Assembly (NCBI GenBank): GCA_029225225.1
Contig: JAQXWB010000106.1
Span: 1 to 34,304, forward strand
Direction: 5' to 3'
Origin: Bacillota bacterium
Lineage (GTDB): Bacteria > Bacillota > Clostridia > Oscillospirales > Oscillospiraceae
DNA length: 34,304 nucleotides
Shown one piece after another: positions 7,398 to 15,800 of this stretch. A model generated the notes under the pieces. That model was not told the origin of the DNA. It saw nothing but the letters and a program-made list of their open reading frames with translations, and did no database searches. Position numbers and translations under genes: made by a program. Each line of letters opens with the position of its first letter. The stretch's first letter is position 1.

Positions 7398-7450
7398 GAT
7401 TGTTTTGTCGATGCACGGGGGCGGACAGCCGCCTGTGCCCTTGCGAGAGG

Positions 7451-8974
7451 TTACTCATCTTGGGCTGTGCTTTCGATCTCTCGTGAAAGCTCCTCTGCTT
7501 CTTTGTAGTGGGAGCTCCTTTTGCCATAAGAGGCATATTTATAGCCATAGCCCTTGTAGCCGTAGTTGTTATATCCGTAGCTGCCGTACTTTGTGCCGTA
7601 GCCGTAGCGGGTGGTGCCTGCTTGCGTTTGGTTCAAAACGCAGCCGATGATATCCGTGCCGACGGAGAAAAGAGACTCGATGGCGTTGAGAATCTGCGCG
7701 GAGTTTGCAAGATCCTGACGGACGACATAGAGTGTTGCATCGCAGTATTTTGCGATGGTGGCAGCGTCGGAGAGAATTCCAGCAGGCGGTGTGTCAATGA
7801 TGATATAGTCGAGCTTTTCACGAAGCAGATCTAAGACCTGCTTCATGCGCGGTGTATCCAGCAGCGGCTGCGGCTGTTCCGTGGTCATGTCGCCGGAGAG
7901 AAGCATCAGCGTGGAGTCCGGAACGTTTATCAGCCGGAAATTCTTGGAGGTACCGGAGAGCATCTCCACCAAACCGTCAGACGGCTGTGAGATGCCGATA
8001 CCGGTCTTCAGAGATTGCTTGCGCAGGTCACCGTCAATGAGGATCACGCGTTTTCCCTCCGATGCAAGAGACAGTGCCAAATTGGTAGCGACTGTTGTCT
8101 TTCCTTCGTTGGGGATGGTGCTGGTAACCATTAAAACACGGGCGTTTTTTGCTTTCAGCGCTTTTAAAATCTTTACCCGAAGGGTACGGATCGACTCATT
8201 AAAGGAAGAACCGACGCGAGGATTAGTGATCGTGATACTGAGATTGGTCTTATTTGTGTGTTTTTTCAGCTTGATCTGGGGAATATAGCCGAAGCATTTC
8301 AAATTGACAAGCTTACGCAGGTCTTCGGCGGAATGTATGGTCTTTCGTGTCAGCGAAATCAGGAAGATGCAGAGCAGACCGAGGGCTAAAACGACGGCTG
8401 CGTATTTTACCGCAGAGGACAATGCGGTGTTTTGAACGATGGGGGTTGTCGAAGGTTCGAGAGGCAAATTGATGATGTCGATCTGCGTATCGCCGAGAAT
8501 GCTGCTGGCTGCCTGCGGATAGATCTTAATGGTTGCCAGCAAAAGGTCATAGGCACTTTGCGCGTTTCTGCTGGTGGCAGTCATGGTAAAGAGTCCGGCA
8601 TCTGCGGTCGAGTAGGCCGTCACGGTTCCGGGCAAGCGCGATGTTCCAAGCTCCGCGCACAGCAGCATCTGTGTGTTTTCACTGTTTATGACATAGGGGA
8701 AGGTGCGAGAGAGCGTCAAGGCGGCGTTCTTGTCAAGATAAGCGCTGCTGCTGGTGATATCGGTCGTAGAGACAAAGCACGCTCTGACGGAGAATACGGC
8801 AGAGGAGGAATAAAGCGGAGAATAAGAACGATTCTCGCGTACATAGACCACAGCGCCTGTGCCGATGCTCAGGAGCAGAAAAAGCCAAAGCAGATGCCGG
8901 GCAGCAGTCAGAAAATTGTGCAAAAGAACCCGCGGATTGATGGTTAAGCCGATGCGCTTTTCTTCTTCATTCAC
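7451..8974 (-). CDS. BY-kinase with fused Wzz-type membrane domain (second copy)
   Basis: This 507-aa protein has an N-terminal Wzz-like segment with a membrane helix (LLWLFLLLSIGTGAVVYV), an extracytoplasmic region, and a second helix (AAVVLALGLLCIFLISL). The C-terminal kinase has the altered Walker A VTSTIPNEGKTT (GKTT at 291-294), Walker A' VILIDGDLRK and Walker B YIIIDTPPAG. Twelve tyrosines fall within ~35 residues near the C-terminus, as in the autophosphorylated clusters of Wzc/CapAB kinases. Such kinases control the length and export of polysaccharide and are dephosphorylated by CpsB-type enzymes, like the one encoded at the start of this operon. The start is GTG 8974 with AGGAGAT upstream, overlapping the preceding kinase gene by 8 nt. 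Confidence 0.9.
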   Translation of the reverse strand: MNEEEKRIGLTINPRVLLHNFLTAARHLLWLFLLLSIGTGAVVYVRENRSYSPLYSSSAVFSVRACFVSTTDITSSSAYLDKNAALTLSRTFPYVINSENTQMLLCAELGTSRLPGTVTAYSTADAGLFTMTATSRNAQSAYDLLLATIKIYPQAASSILGDTQIDIINLPLEPSTTPIVQNTALSSAVKYAAVVLALGLLCIFLISLTRKTIHSAEDLRKLVNLKCFGYIPQIKLKKHTNKTNLSITITNPRVGSSFNESIRTLRVKILKALKAKNARVLMVTSTIPNEGKTTVATNLALSLASEGKRVILIDGDLRKQSLKTGIGISQPSDGLVEMLSGTSKNFRLINVPDSTLMLLSGDMTTEQPQPLLDTPRMKQVLDLLREKLDYIIIDTPPAGILSDAATIAKYCDATLYVVRQDLANSAQILNAIESLFSVGTDIIGCVLNQTQAGTTRYGYGTKYGSYGYNNYGYKGYGYKYASYGKRSSHYKEAEELSREIESTAQDE

Positions 8975-10472
8975 CGTCGCTCATCTCCTTCTCTGAGGAT
9001 TTCTTTAACTGCTTCTCCTTGCCGTAACCGTAGCCGTAGCCGTAACCATAGCCGTAACCGTAACCGTAACCATAACCGTAGCCGTAGCCGTGTCTGCCGG
9101 ACAGTGCGGCATTGACGCGGAAGGAGCGAACATTGTTCAGCACAAAGCCGAGGAATTTTGCATGCATGTCCGAAAGAGAGTCAATCGCGTCGTTGATGGA
9201 GATCGCGGGTACCGCGTCCTGACGGACAACGAGAATGGAGGCGTCAGACACGTCAGCGAGCACTTCTGCATCTGCGAAGATATTCATTGGGGGCGTATCA
9301 ACGATAATATAACTGAATTCTTTGCGCAGTGCCTGCATCAAGGGTCGGAAGGTGTCGGCGGAAAAGGTTTCCATCTTTCTGCGGGAAAGCGGCTCGGACA
9401 AGAGCTTGTATAGATGTGTACTCTCGTCATGTGTGATTGCCTGCAAAAGCTTCTCCGTTGAAAACTCCTTCAAAAGACAAACGCTCAAATTGTTTCCGTG
9501 CTGAACACTTTCTTCAAAAATCAGCATCTGCGAGGGCTTACGAAGGTCGGCATCGAGCAGGAGAACCTTGTGGTGCTTCTGCGCCAGAGAGAGCGCGAGA
9601 TTGGCAGCAATGGTAGATTTTCCCTCATTCTCCTCGCAGCTTGTGACCATAAAGACCTTGCAGCCGTCATTCTCCTTTGCGCGTTCGAGGAACACGCGAA
9701 GCTGGTGAACCGTTTCGGTATAATAGAAGCTGCAAGTCGGCGAGGAGATCAGCAGAGAGGTTTTTTTACGCCGGAAACGGGCGCGTAAGGGAAGACGCTT
9801 GCGCTCATGGTAAACCGTGGCAAGAAGCTTCCCGTCAATCTGTTGTTTTGCGCCGATGGGCGTCTGCACGGTATCCGCCTGCAGTGCAAGCCAGAACAGA
9901 AGCAAGGTCATCAGCATTGCGCCAATCGGAGCGGACAGGTGCAAAAGCGTTGTACGAGAGGAGTTGTTGGCGGGCACAGAGGCGATCGTCGGGCCGTTAA
10001 TATTGTCCAATACAGCCGAGGCAAAAATAGTTGCAGAGTATCTCGGGTGGCAATCCATGATGGCGAGCGCGCATTTATACGCAAGCTCGGGCGAGGCTGC
10101 CGTGACATCCATGATCAGAATGTTGGTGCTTTCAGGCGCTTTCACGGTAATCTCGGCGGGAAAGCTCTCCAAGCCGAGGCGCTCCGCAGCCGCATTGCGC
10201 AGAATGTCGCTGGCAAGCAACTCGCCGAATTTTGAAGAGACGGTGCTTGTAACGGCAATGTTGCCCGCTGCTGCGCCGTCTGTATTGCGCGAGGTAACGG
10301 CAAAGGTCACGGAACTGGTATAGGTCGGTGTAAAGGCAAGATTCTGAAGCAAAAAGACACCCATAAGAAAAATCAGAGCGGAAAGAACCACCATCCATGC
10401 GTGACGCAGAATAAAGCGGCAGATGCAATACGGGTCATAATTCGACCATTGAGCTCGTTTTTTTTCATCCAT
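8967..10472 (-). CDS. BY-kinase with fused Wzz-type membrane domain and (YG)11 tail (first copy)
   Basis: This 501-aa protein has a membrane helix (MVVLSALIFLMGVFLLQNLA), an extracytoplasmic region, a second helix (GAMLMTLLLFWLALQA), then a cytoplasmic kinase. Kinase motifs are VTSCEENEGKST (GKST at 284-287), VLLLDADLRKPSQM and YIIVDTPPMN. The C-terminus carries an uninterrupted G(YG)11 run followed by a Lys/Glu tail; the tyrosines would be autophosphorylation sites. AAGGAGG precedes the ATG, and the gene starts 13 bp after the Ig-like gene stop. The two kinases share layout but are clearly diverged, so one may regulate or hetero-oligomerise with the other. Both keep Walker motifs and appear active. 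Confidence 0.9.
   Translation of the reverse strand: MDEKKRAQWSNYDPYCICRFILRHAWMVVLSALIFLMGVFLLQNLAFTPTYTSSVTFAVTSRNTDGAAAGNIAVTSTVSSKFGELLASDILRNAAAERLGLESFPAEITVKAPESTNILIMDVTAASPELAYKCALAIMDCHPRYSATIFASAVLDNINGPTIASVPANNSSRTTLLHLSAPIGAMLMTLLLFWLALQADTVQTPIGAKQQIDGKLLATVYHERKRLPLRARFRRKKTSLLISSPTCSFYYTETVHQLRVFLERAKENDGCKVFMVTSCEENEGKSTIAANLALSLAQKHHKVLLLDADLRKPSQMLIFEESVQHGNNLSVCLLKEFSTEKLLQAITHDESTHLYKLLSEPLSRRKMETFSADTFRPLMQALRKEFSYIIVDTPPMNIFADAEVLADVSDASILVVRQDAVPAISINDAIDSLSDMHAKFLGFVLNNVRSFRVNAALSGRHGYGYGYGYGYGYGYGYGYGYGYGKEKQLKKSSEKEMSDGE
9021..9089 (-). repeat. Hexanucleotide tandem repeat encoding the YG tail
   Basis: The plus strand reads as repeats of GTA/ATA alternating with GCC/ACC, giving 11 Tyr and 12 Gly codons on the minus strand. 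The unit is 6 bp, so slippage would change tyrosine number without breaking the frame. Synonymous variation (ATA for GTA, ACC for GCC) shows it is not a fresh pure-repeat expansion. Confidence 0.9.
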
Positions 10473-10484
10473 AGCTGCGCCTCC

Positions 10485-11315
10485 TTATTCTACAATGACG
10501 TTCAGTATGACAGCATGCGTGAGTCCCTGTGCGTTGGTATAAGAATATGTAACACTGTAGGAACCGCGTGTTGTGGTATCTACTTCGCCGCTGATCACGA
10601 TATCCTCCGTGTCCACTGCCTTACCGGCGGAAGATTCGCTTGCGCCCACGATCATCGAACGCAGTGTCTCCTCCGTCAGCTCATCTCCACAGGTGACATA
10701 GTGAATATATTCGGAGAGTGTTATGGTCGGATAGCGTGAGGTTGTATTCTCAATCAGTACGGTCAATGTGATTGAGGAGGTATCGCCGGAGCTGTTTGTG
10801 ACCTGCACGGTGATCGGATATTCTCCCGGCTCAGCATTGGACACACTGGCAGAGGACAGTCGGATGCGGTTGGAGATATCACCGTCAATGACATCATAGG
10901 CAGACAGACGATCCCCAAGCGTAATGACACTGTTCGGCGCGAAGCTCAGCGGCTGCGAGAGTGAAAAACGCGGCTTACAATAGTCGGTGTAATAGATCGT
11001 GCGGTTGAAAACGCAGTAATTGGACGAGGAGTCAAAGACCGCATAGTAGACATAAGCGCTGTTTGCACCGGAAAGGCGCGAAACTCTGCGCACAATGATG
11101 CGGTCGCTAATGTCGCCGTCCGTGTCGTCATAGGCGCTCAGCCCCGCACAAAGCTCCCTGTCAGAGGCGTTAACGCTGACATACAGCGGGGTACCGTCAG
11201 AGATGATCTGCGGCGCCGTGTGGTCCACGGCTAAACGATCATAGCAGAAAAAGACCGAGAAAATGATGGAAACGATTAAAAAAGCGGTTATAACGACGAT
11301 CTGTAAATTTCTCAT
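10485..11315 (-). CDS. Membrane-anchored protein with DUF5011/Ig-like domains
   Basis: This ~276-aa protein has an N-terminal membrane anchor (IVVITAFLIVSIIFSVFF) and about three Ig-like beta domains outside the cell. Two contain the acidic D-x-D-G-D-I-S motif (YDDTDGDISDRI, YDVIDGDISNRI) of DUF5011/HYR-like domains; the third ends RGSYSVTYSYTNAQGL. ATG 11315 is chosen because AGGTGA lies 6 nt upstream; a TTG at 11321 would add two residues. It sits 10 bp after the phosphatase gene and 12 bp before the first kinase, so it is in the operon. It may be an extracytoplasmic partner or sensor for polysaccharide assembly, but that is context-based inference. Confidence 0.75.
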   Translation of the reverse strand: MRNLQIVVITAFLIVSIIFSVFFCYDRLAVDHTAPQIISDGTPLYVSVNASDRELCAGLSAYDDTDGDISDRIIVRRVSRLSGANSAYVYYAVFDSSSNYCVFNRTIYYTDYCKPRFSLSQPLSFAPNSVITLGDRLSAYDVIDGDISNRIRLSSASVSNAEPGEYPITVQVTNSSGDTSSITLTVLIENTTSRYPTITLSEYIHYVTCGDELTEETLRSMIVGASESSAGKAVDTEDIVISGEVDTTTRGSYSVTYSYTNAQGLTHAVILNVIVE

Positions 11316-11325
11316 AAGCAATCAC

Positions 11326-12081
11326 CTACGGAAGATGTATTTCGTGCTTCGGCACGGGAATTGGCGCATCGCTAATGATGCGTCGGGGATTAATCTCAAG
11401 AAGAAGCTCAATATAATTCTGCGAACAACGCTCCATCAGGAAAGGGAGAAGCGTTCGAAAGCCCGTCGGGCGGTATCGCATGTCGTGTGCGTCGGTGGCG
11501 ATGACATGGGCAAGACCCGCCGTAAGGATGGCTTCGCCGACAATCTGCGCGGAATTTCCGAGACGCCCGAGCAGACTGCCCTTGTTGAGCTGGATCACAT
11601 AACCCTTTGTGAACCAACGTGCAACAAGACGCGGATCATTTTGTACCGCAGCATAGCGTTCGGGATGTGCGACAACGGGGACAAGACCACGTTTGGCGAT
11701 TAAGTCAAGCGCATCGGACATATCTTCACCGTTGGTTTGAAAATTAAACTCGGTCAGAAGATAGCGCGAGTGGTTCAGCGTTACGACGCGCCGTTCGTCC
11801 AATAGACGGCGCAGATTCGAAGGATGGGCAAACAGCTCAGCGCCCGGGAGAATCTCCACCGGAATCCCTTGCTGGCGCAGAAGCGCGCGAAAGAGGGAAA
11901 AAAACTCGGTGTAAAGCCGACCTCGGTAGTTGGAACGGGCGCCGTGCAGATTGCAGTGCGGCGTGGCGACAATCGTATCCGTGCCGTTGCGGTAAGCGTG
12001 CGCTGCCATCTGACAGGCAACGGCAGCGTTCAGCGCTCCGTCGTCCACCATTGGGATGATATGGCAGTGCAGATCAATCAT
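11326..12081 (-). CDS. CpsB/YwqE-type tyrosine-protein phosphatase (PHP fold)
   Basis: This 251-aa protein begins MIDLHCHIIPMVDDGALNAA, with the HxH metal motif at residues 5-7. It continues with VATPHCN, ILPGAELF, VAHPERYAAV and IATDAHDMRYRPTG, all landmarks of the manganese-dependent CpsB/CapC/YwqE phosphatases. These remove phosphate from the tyrosine cluster of BY-kinases, and two such kinases are encoded downstream in the same operon. GGAGG precedes the ATG. It is the first gene of the leftward operon and faces away from the giant surface-protein gene across ~720 bp. Confidence 0.93.
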   Translation of the reverse strand: MIDLHCHIIPMVDDGALNAAVACQMAAHAYRNGTDTIVATPHCNLHGARSNYRGRLYTEFFSLFRALLRQQGIPVEILPGAELFAHPSNLRRLLDERRVVTLNHSRYLLTEFNFQTNGEDMSDALDLIAKRGLVPVVAHPERYAAVQNDPRLVARWFTKGYVIQLNKGSLLGRLGNSAQIVGEAILTAGLAHVIATDAHDMRYRPTGFRTLLPFLMERCSQNYIELLLEINPRRIISDAPIPVPKHEIHLP

Positions 12082-12207
12082 AAAAACCTCCTGAATTTGT
12101 CCTGCGCGATATTCCCGCTTCCGCTTGCAGCCTCGGCATAGCTGAATAGCTCTGCATTTCGGCAGCCGGCGCGCTCCGCCTTCGTATTTCGATATTATAT
12201 CTCATAC

Positions 12208-12236
12208 ACTCTATCATATAATCGTCTTTTTTTCAA
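12208..12236 (-). promoter_or_regulatory. Possible promoter of the polysaccharide-control operon
   Basis: On the minus strand, TTGAAA (12236-12231), 17 nt and TAGAGT (12213-12208). A TATAAT at 12198-12193 lacks a matching -35 and is the alternative. The long A/T-rich stretch fits a promoter region. The leader to the cpsB-like ATG would be about 120 nt. Confidence 0.4.
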
Positions 12237-12450
12237 CAGGAAAATACGCAAATATGCACGCGGAGCAAGAGAAAAGAGAGCGTTAGGTACGATGCCGCGC
12301 AGCAACTCCATGCGACTCTATGCCGCATTTTCAAAAGCATTTTCCAAATTATGTAAAGTTTCAGAAATTCGAAAACGCAGAATAAGCGGAAACGGATAAA
12401 AGAGAAATGAAAATGGATAAAAATAATGAGGGAAAAATGAAATCTTTTTC

Positions 12451-12479
12451 TTGCATCGAATGGTAACTTGTGCTAATAT
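12451..12479 (+). promoter_or_regulatory. Promoter of the giant surface-nuclease gene
   Basis: TTGCAT (12451-12456), a 17-nt spacer and TAATAT (12474-12479), just upstream of a G-rich leader. Transcription would start near 12486, leaving a ~315-nt untranslated leader. Confidence 0.6.
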
Positions 12480-12486
12480 CTAAATG

Positions 12487-12801
12487 TATATTTAGGTGGT
12501 GGGAGAGGTCGTATTTCTCTCCAATGCGGGAAAATGCAGCTTGCCATGCGCCTTAGCACGCAACTTGCCGAAAAAAAGCGTGCTCCGGCGGCAAAGCTCC
12601 AAAGCATTGCATCCCATATACCGCGCGTCCCGCCGGTTCGTATCGGCAGGGCAGCAGAAACGGCGGCGATAAGGATTGCATTTTACATGCTATTGTGCGG
12701 GAAACGCACCTCCCACGCCTCAACCCATCGCACAATTCCCAATCCCGGCAAGCAAAAACCCTATGACGGAACGAAATGTAAGTATAAGGAGGAAACGAAT
12801 T
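12487..12801 (+). ncRNA. Structured 5' leader of the giant gene (candidate cis-regulatory RNA)
   Basis: No credible ORF is present. Two structures stand out. First, an H-type pseudoknot: AGCACGC (12555-12561) pairs with GCGTGCT (12578-12584), while TTGCCG in its loop (12565-12570) can pair with CGGCAA (12589-12594); a 7-A run sits between. Second, alternative pairings near the 3' end: GTGCG (12695-12699) can pair with CGCAC (12705-12709), or, as ATTGTGCG (12692-12699), with CGCACAAT (12729-12736). Mutually exclusive stems ~65 nt before the ribosome binding site are typical of switches. I recognise no known riboswitch class. Confidence 0.4.
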
Positions 12802-15800
12802 ATGAAACTGACAAAACGGCTCCTGTCAACCCTTCTTGTTCTTTGCATGGTTCTCTCCATGCTCCCGACAATAGGACTGACAGCGAGCGCAGCAAGTGTG
12901 AAATGGAAGGAAGTAGCGTGGGATGATATTACCACGGACGACACTTTCATTATTACAATCACAAACAGCAACGGCACATATCTTATGAATAGTGCGAATG
13001 GTACCTCTGCAACACCAAAGCTTGGCTATACAGGTACCATTACGACCGAGAACAGTGTGAATTATTGCACTTTTGATGAAGTCGCAGAAGTTTTATGGAA
13101 GCGTGATTCATCAAACAGGTTGTGTGTTGCGAGTGATACTGGCAAGTGGATTTATACGAATTCATCCAATAATGCCCTCCGCGTTGGTACAAACACTACG
13201 GGTAACACGTGGACTCAGGACGGCGATTATATTAAGTCTAATAACTCAAGATACTTGAGCATTTATCAAACTACCGATTTCCGCTCCTATACAACAAAAC
13301 AGAGCGGGCAGGTTACTCGTTTTTTTAAGGCAGAAGCATCTGCGTTTTCGGTCACAGCGTCTGCCAGCCCCGTTGCAGGTGGTACTGTAAAAGTCGAGGG
13401 AAACACTATTACTGCCACGCCGAACGATGGCTACTATGTAACCGGTGACTTTGTTGCAGATGACGGTATTGAAGTTACTTATCACAATGACAATACCTTT
13501 ACCTTTACCGCAACCGCAGACGGAGAGGTTCTAATTGAATTTGCGGCAAAGCCTGCAGCGACCCTGACCTATTCCGAAAACGGGGCAACGCACAATGCGT
13601 CGGGCACCTATTATGTCGGTGATAGCGTTACGCTGGCAGACCCCGTAAATGCAGCTCCCGCGACATATACGTTCATGGGATGGCTGCCCAGCACCTATGC
13701 GACCAATGATACCGCTCCCGCCGGTCTGCTCAAAGTAGGGGATAGTTATACGCTTTCCGCTGCCGACAATACCCTGTACGCAGTTTATGCGATAGCAGGC
13801 GAAGGCGGCGCTGGTGACGGCAGTACATTTAAGAAAGTTACAGCAGAAAAGAGTGACTGGTCCGGAACATATGTGATTGCCGACAAGAATTCTGCTTACG
13901 TTTTGGATTATGCCACATCTTCGACTGCGGGTAATGCAACAACGATTGCTTCGTCAGGGATCACGCTTACCGATGATGTAATGACGAACGTTGCTGAGCA
14001 GTATACAGTTACGCTCGGGAAGACGGGTGACAACTACTACGTTCAGCTCAATGGTGCAACGGATGCCTATCTCACGCTGACCTCTAACAGCAACACTGTC
14101 AGTCGCGGTAGTTCTTATTCGGCTACCAGCGGACAGTGGACAGTTACTTGGGACACTGACGGAGTGCATCTGTTCAGCGCAAACTATACCACGCGTGAAC
14201 TTCAAAAGAATAGCGGCAATGCATATTTCCGCTGCTATACCGGTACGCAGACGGATATTGTGCTGTATGAGCAGCAGGGCGGCACCTCCTACTCCGGCTA
14301 CACCACTACAGTCAACACCGAGGCTACTTATTATACGCTGACCTATTCTTCCAATCCTGCGGACGGCGGCAGCATTACCTGTGACAGCACCTCCGGTGCT
14401 TCTATCGAAGAAGGAGAGTTGGTCGGGCTGACTGCGGTTGCAGCGGAGCACTACACCTTCTCCAACTGGACGGTCACAGGTATCAGTGCAGAAGACTATG
14501 TTGCTACAGACAATAGCCTCCTTGTTACCATGAGCAACGATGTGACTGTCGTTGCTAACTTCACCGCAGAGCCTACCTATACCGTCACCATCAATCAGGT
14601 CGCGGGCGGTACGATGGAAGCGTGCAAGGTTTCCGGCATCTTTGCAGGGGAGACGATTACCCTGACTGCAACGCCCGATGCACATTACAGCTTCGGCGGC
14701 TGGCAGGTAGTTTCCGGCGGCGCAAGCATCACGGGCAACAGCTTCACAATGCCTGCCTCTAACGTGGTGATCACCGGTTCCTTTGTCGAGGATGCGCAGT
14801 ACACCGTAACCTACTACGATAAGGACGGTCACGTTTGCGCGACCAAGACCTATTATGACGGCGAAACCATTCTCGCTTCCGATGTTCCTTCTGTCGAAGC
14901 ACCCGACGGCTTCGTGTTCAAGGACTGGTATTCTACCACCTATAATGGCACGGATGCGCCTGCCTATACAGCTCCGGCAGGCACGACTGTGAACGGTAAC
15001 CTTGAATTCCACGCAGTCTACGCTGAACTCGGCGAGGGCGGCACCAGCAGCAATAGCTTCACCCTTGTTACCGACAATAGTCAACTTGTGGCAGGCAATC
15101 AGTACTTGCTTGGCTATGCCTCCAACCGGACAGACGGTACGATCAATATCGCAGCGCCTGTTGGGACTGACACTTTCCTGAACAGAGTTACTGAAACAGC
15201 TGCTAGCGGCGTAATTGCGCTTAGCGCGGACAGCACAGCGCAGATTTTCACTCTGGGCGGCAGCGAAGGTGCATGGACGCTTACCGGTACGACTGACGGT
15301 ATGCTTGGTGCGAGCAGCTCAAATGCAATAAATACAAACGCAACCAATAATACCACTTGGAATATTACGGTTGCTTCCAGTGGCGCGGCCACAATTGCGA
15401 GTGTCGGTCTAAGCGGCAGATATTTACAGTACAACAGCACTTCTCCCCGCTTTGCATGCTATAACGGCAATCAGCAAACACCCAGTCTCTATGTGTGTGG
15501 TGCTTCCATTTCCGGCTACACCACCAACCCCGTTTCCACAAAGATCACCGTCACGTGGATGAACGGCACGGACGTCTTCAAGACGGAAAAGGTTGCCTAC
15601 GGCGATGCGATTGTTGCCCCTGACACGAACCCCGAGAAGACCGAAGAAGAACAGCAGTATTTCACCTTCGCCGGTTGGTCCGAGAGCGCAGGCGGCGAAG
15701 TGATCACCAGCTTCCCGACCGCGTCTGCGGAGCTTGGCGACAAGACCTACTATGCTGTTTACACCACTGTTTCCAAGCTGACGGTCACTTGGAAAAACTA

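Noticed and set aside
9021-9089. Hexanucleotide array as a CRISPR
   Set aside because: Repeats are 6 bp, contiguous and in frame within a kinase gene; there are no spacers.
12676-12801. In-frame extension of the giant gene to an upstream ATG
   Set aside because: It has no ribosome binding site, would place 42 residues before a clear signal peptide, and AAGGAGG sits before 12802.
12534-12926. 130-codon frame in the leader of the giant gene
   Set aside because: It overlaps the signal-peptide region in another frame, has no ribosome binding site and no recognisable domain.
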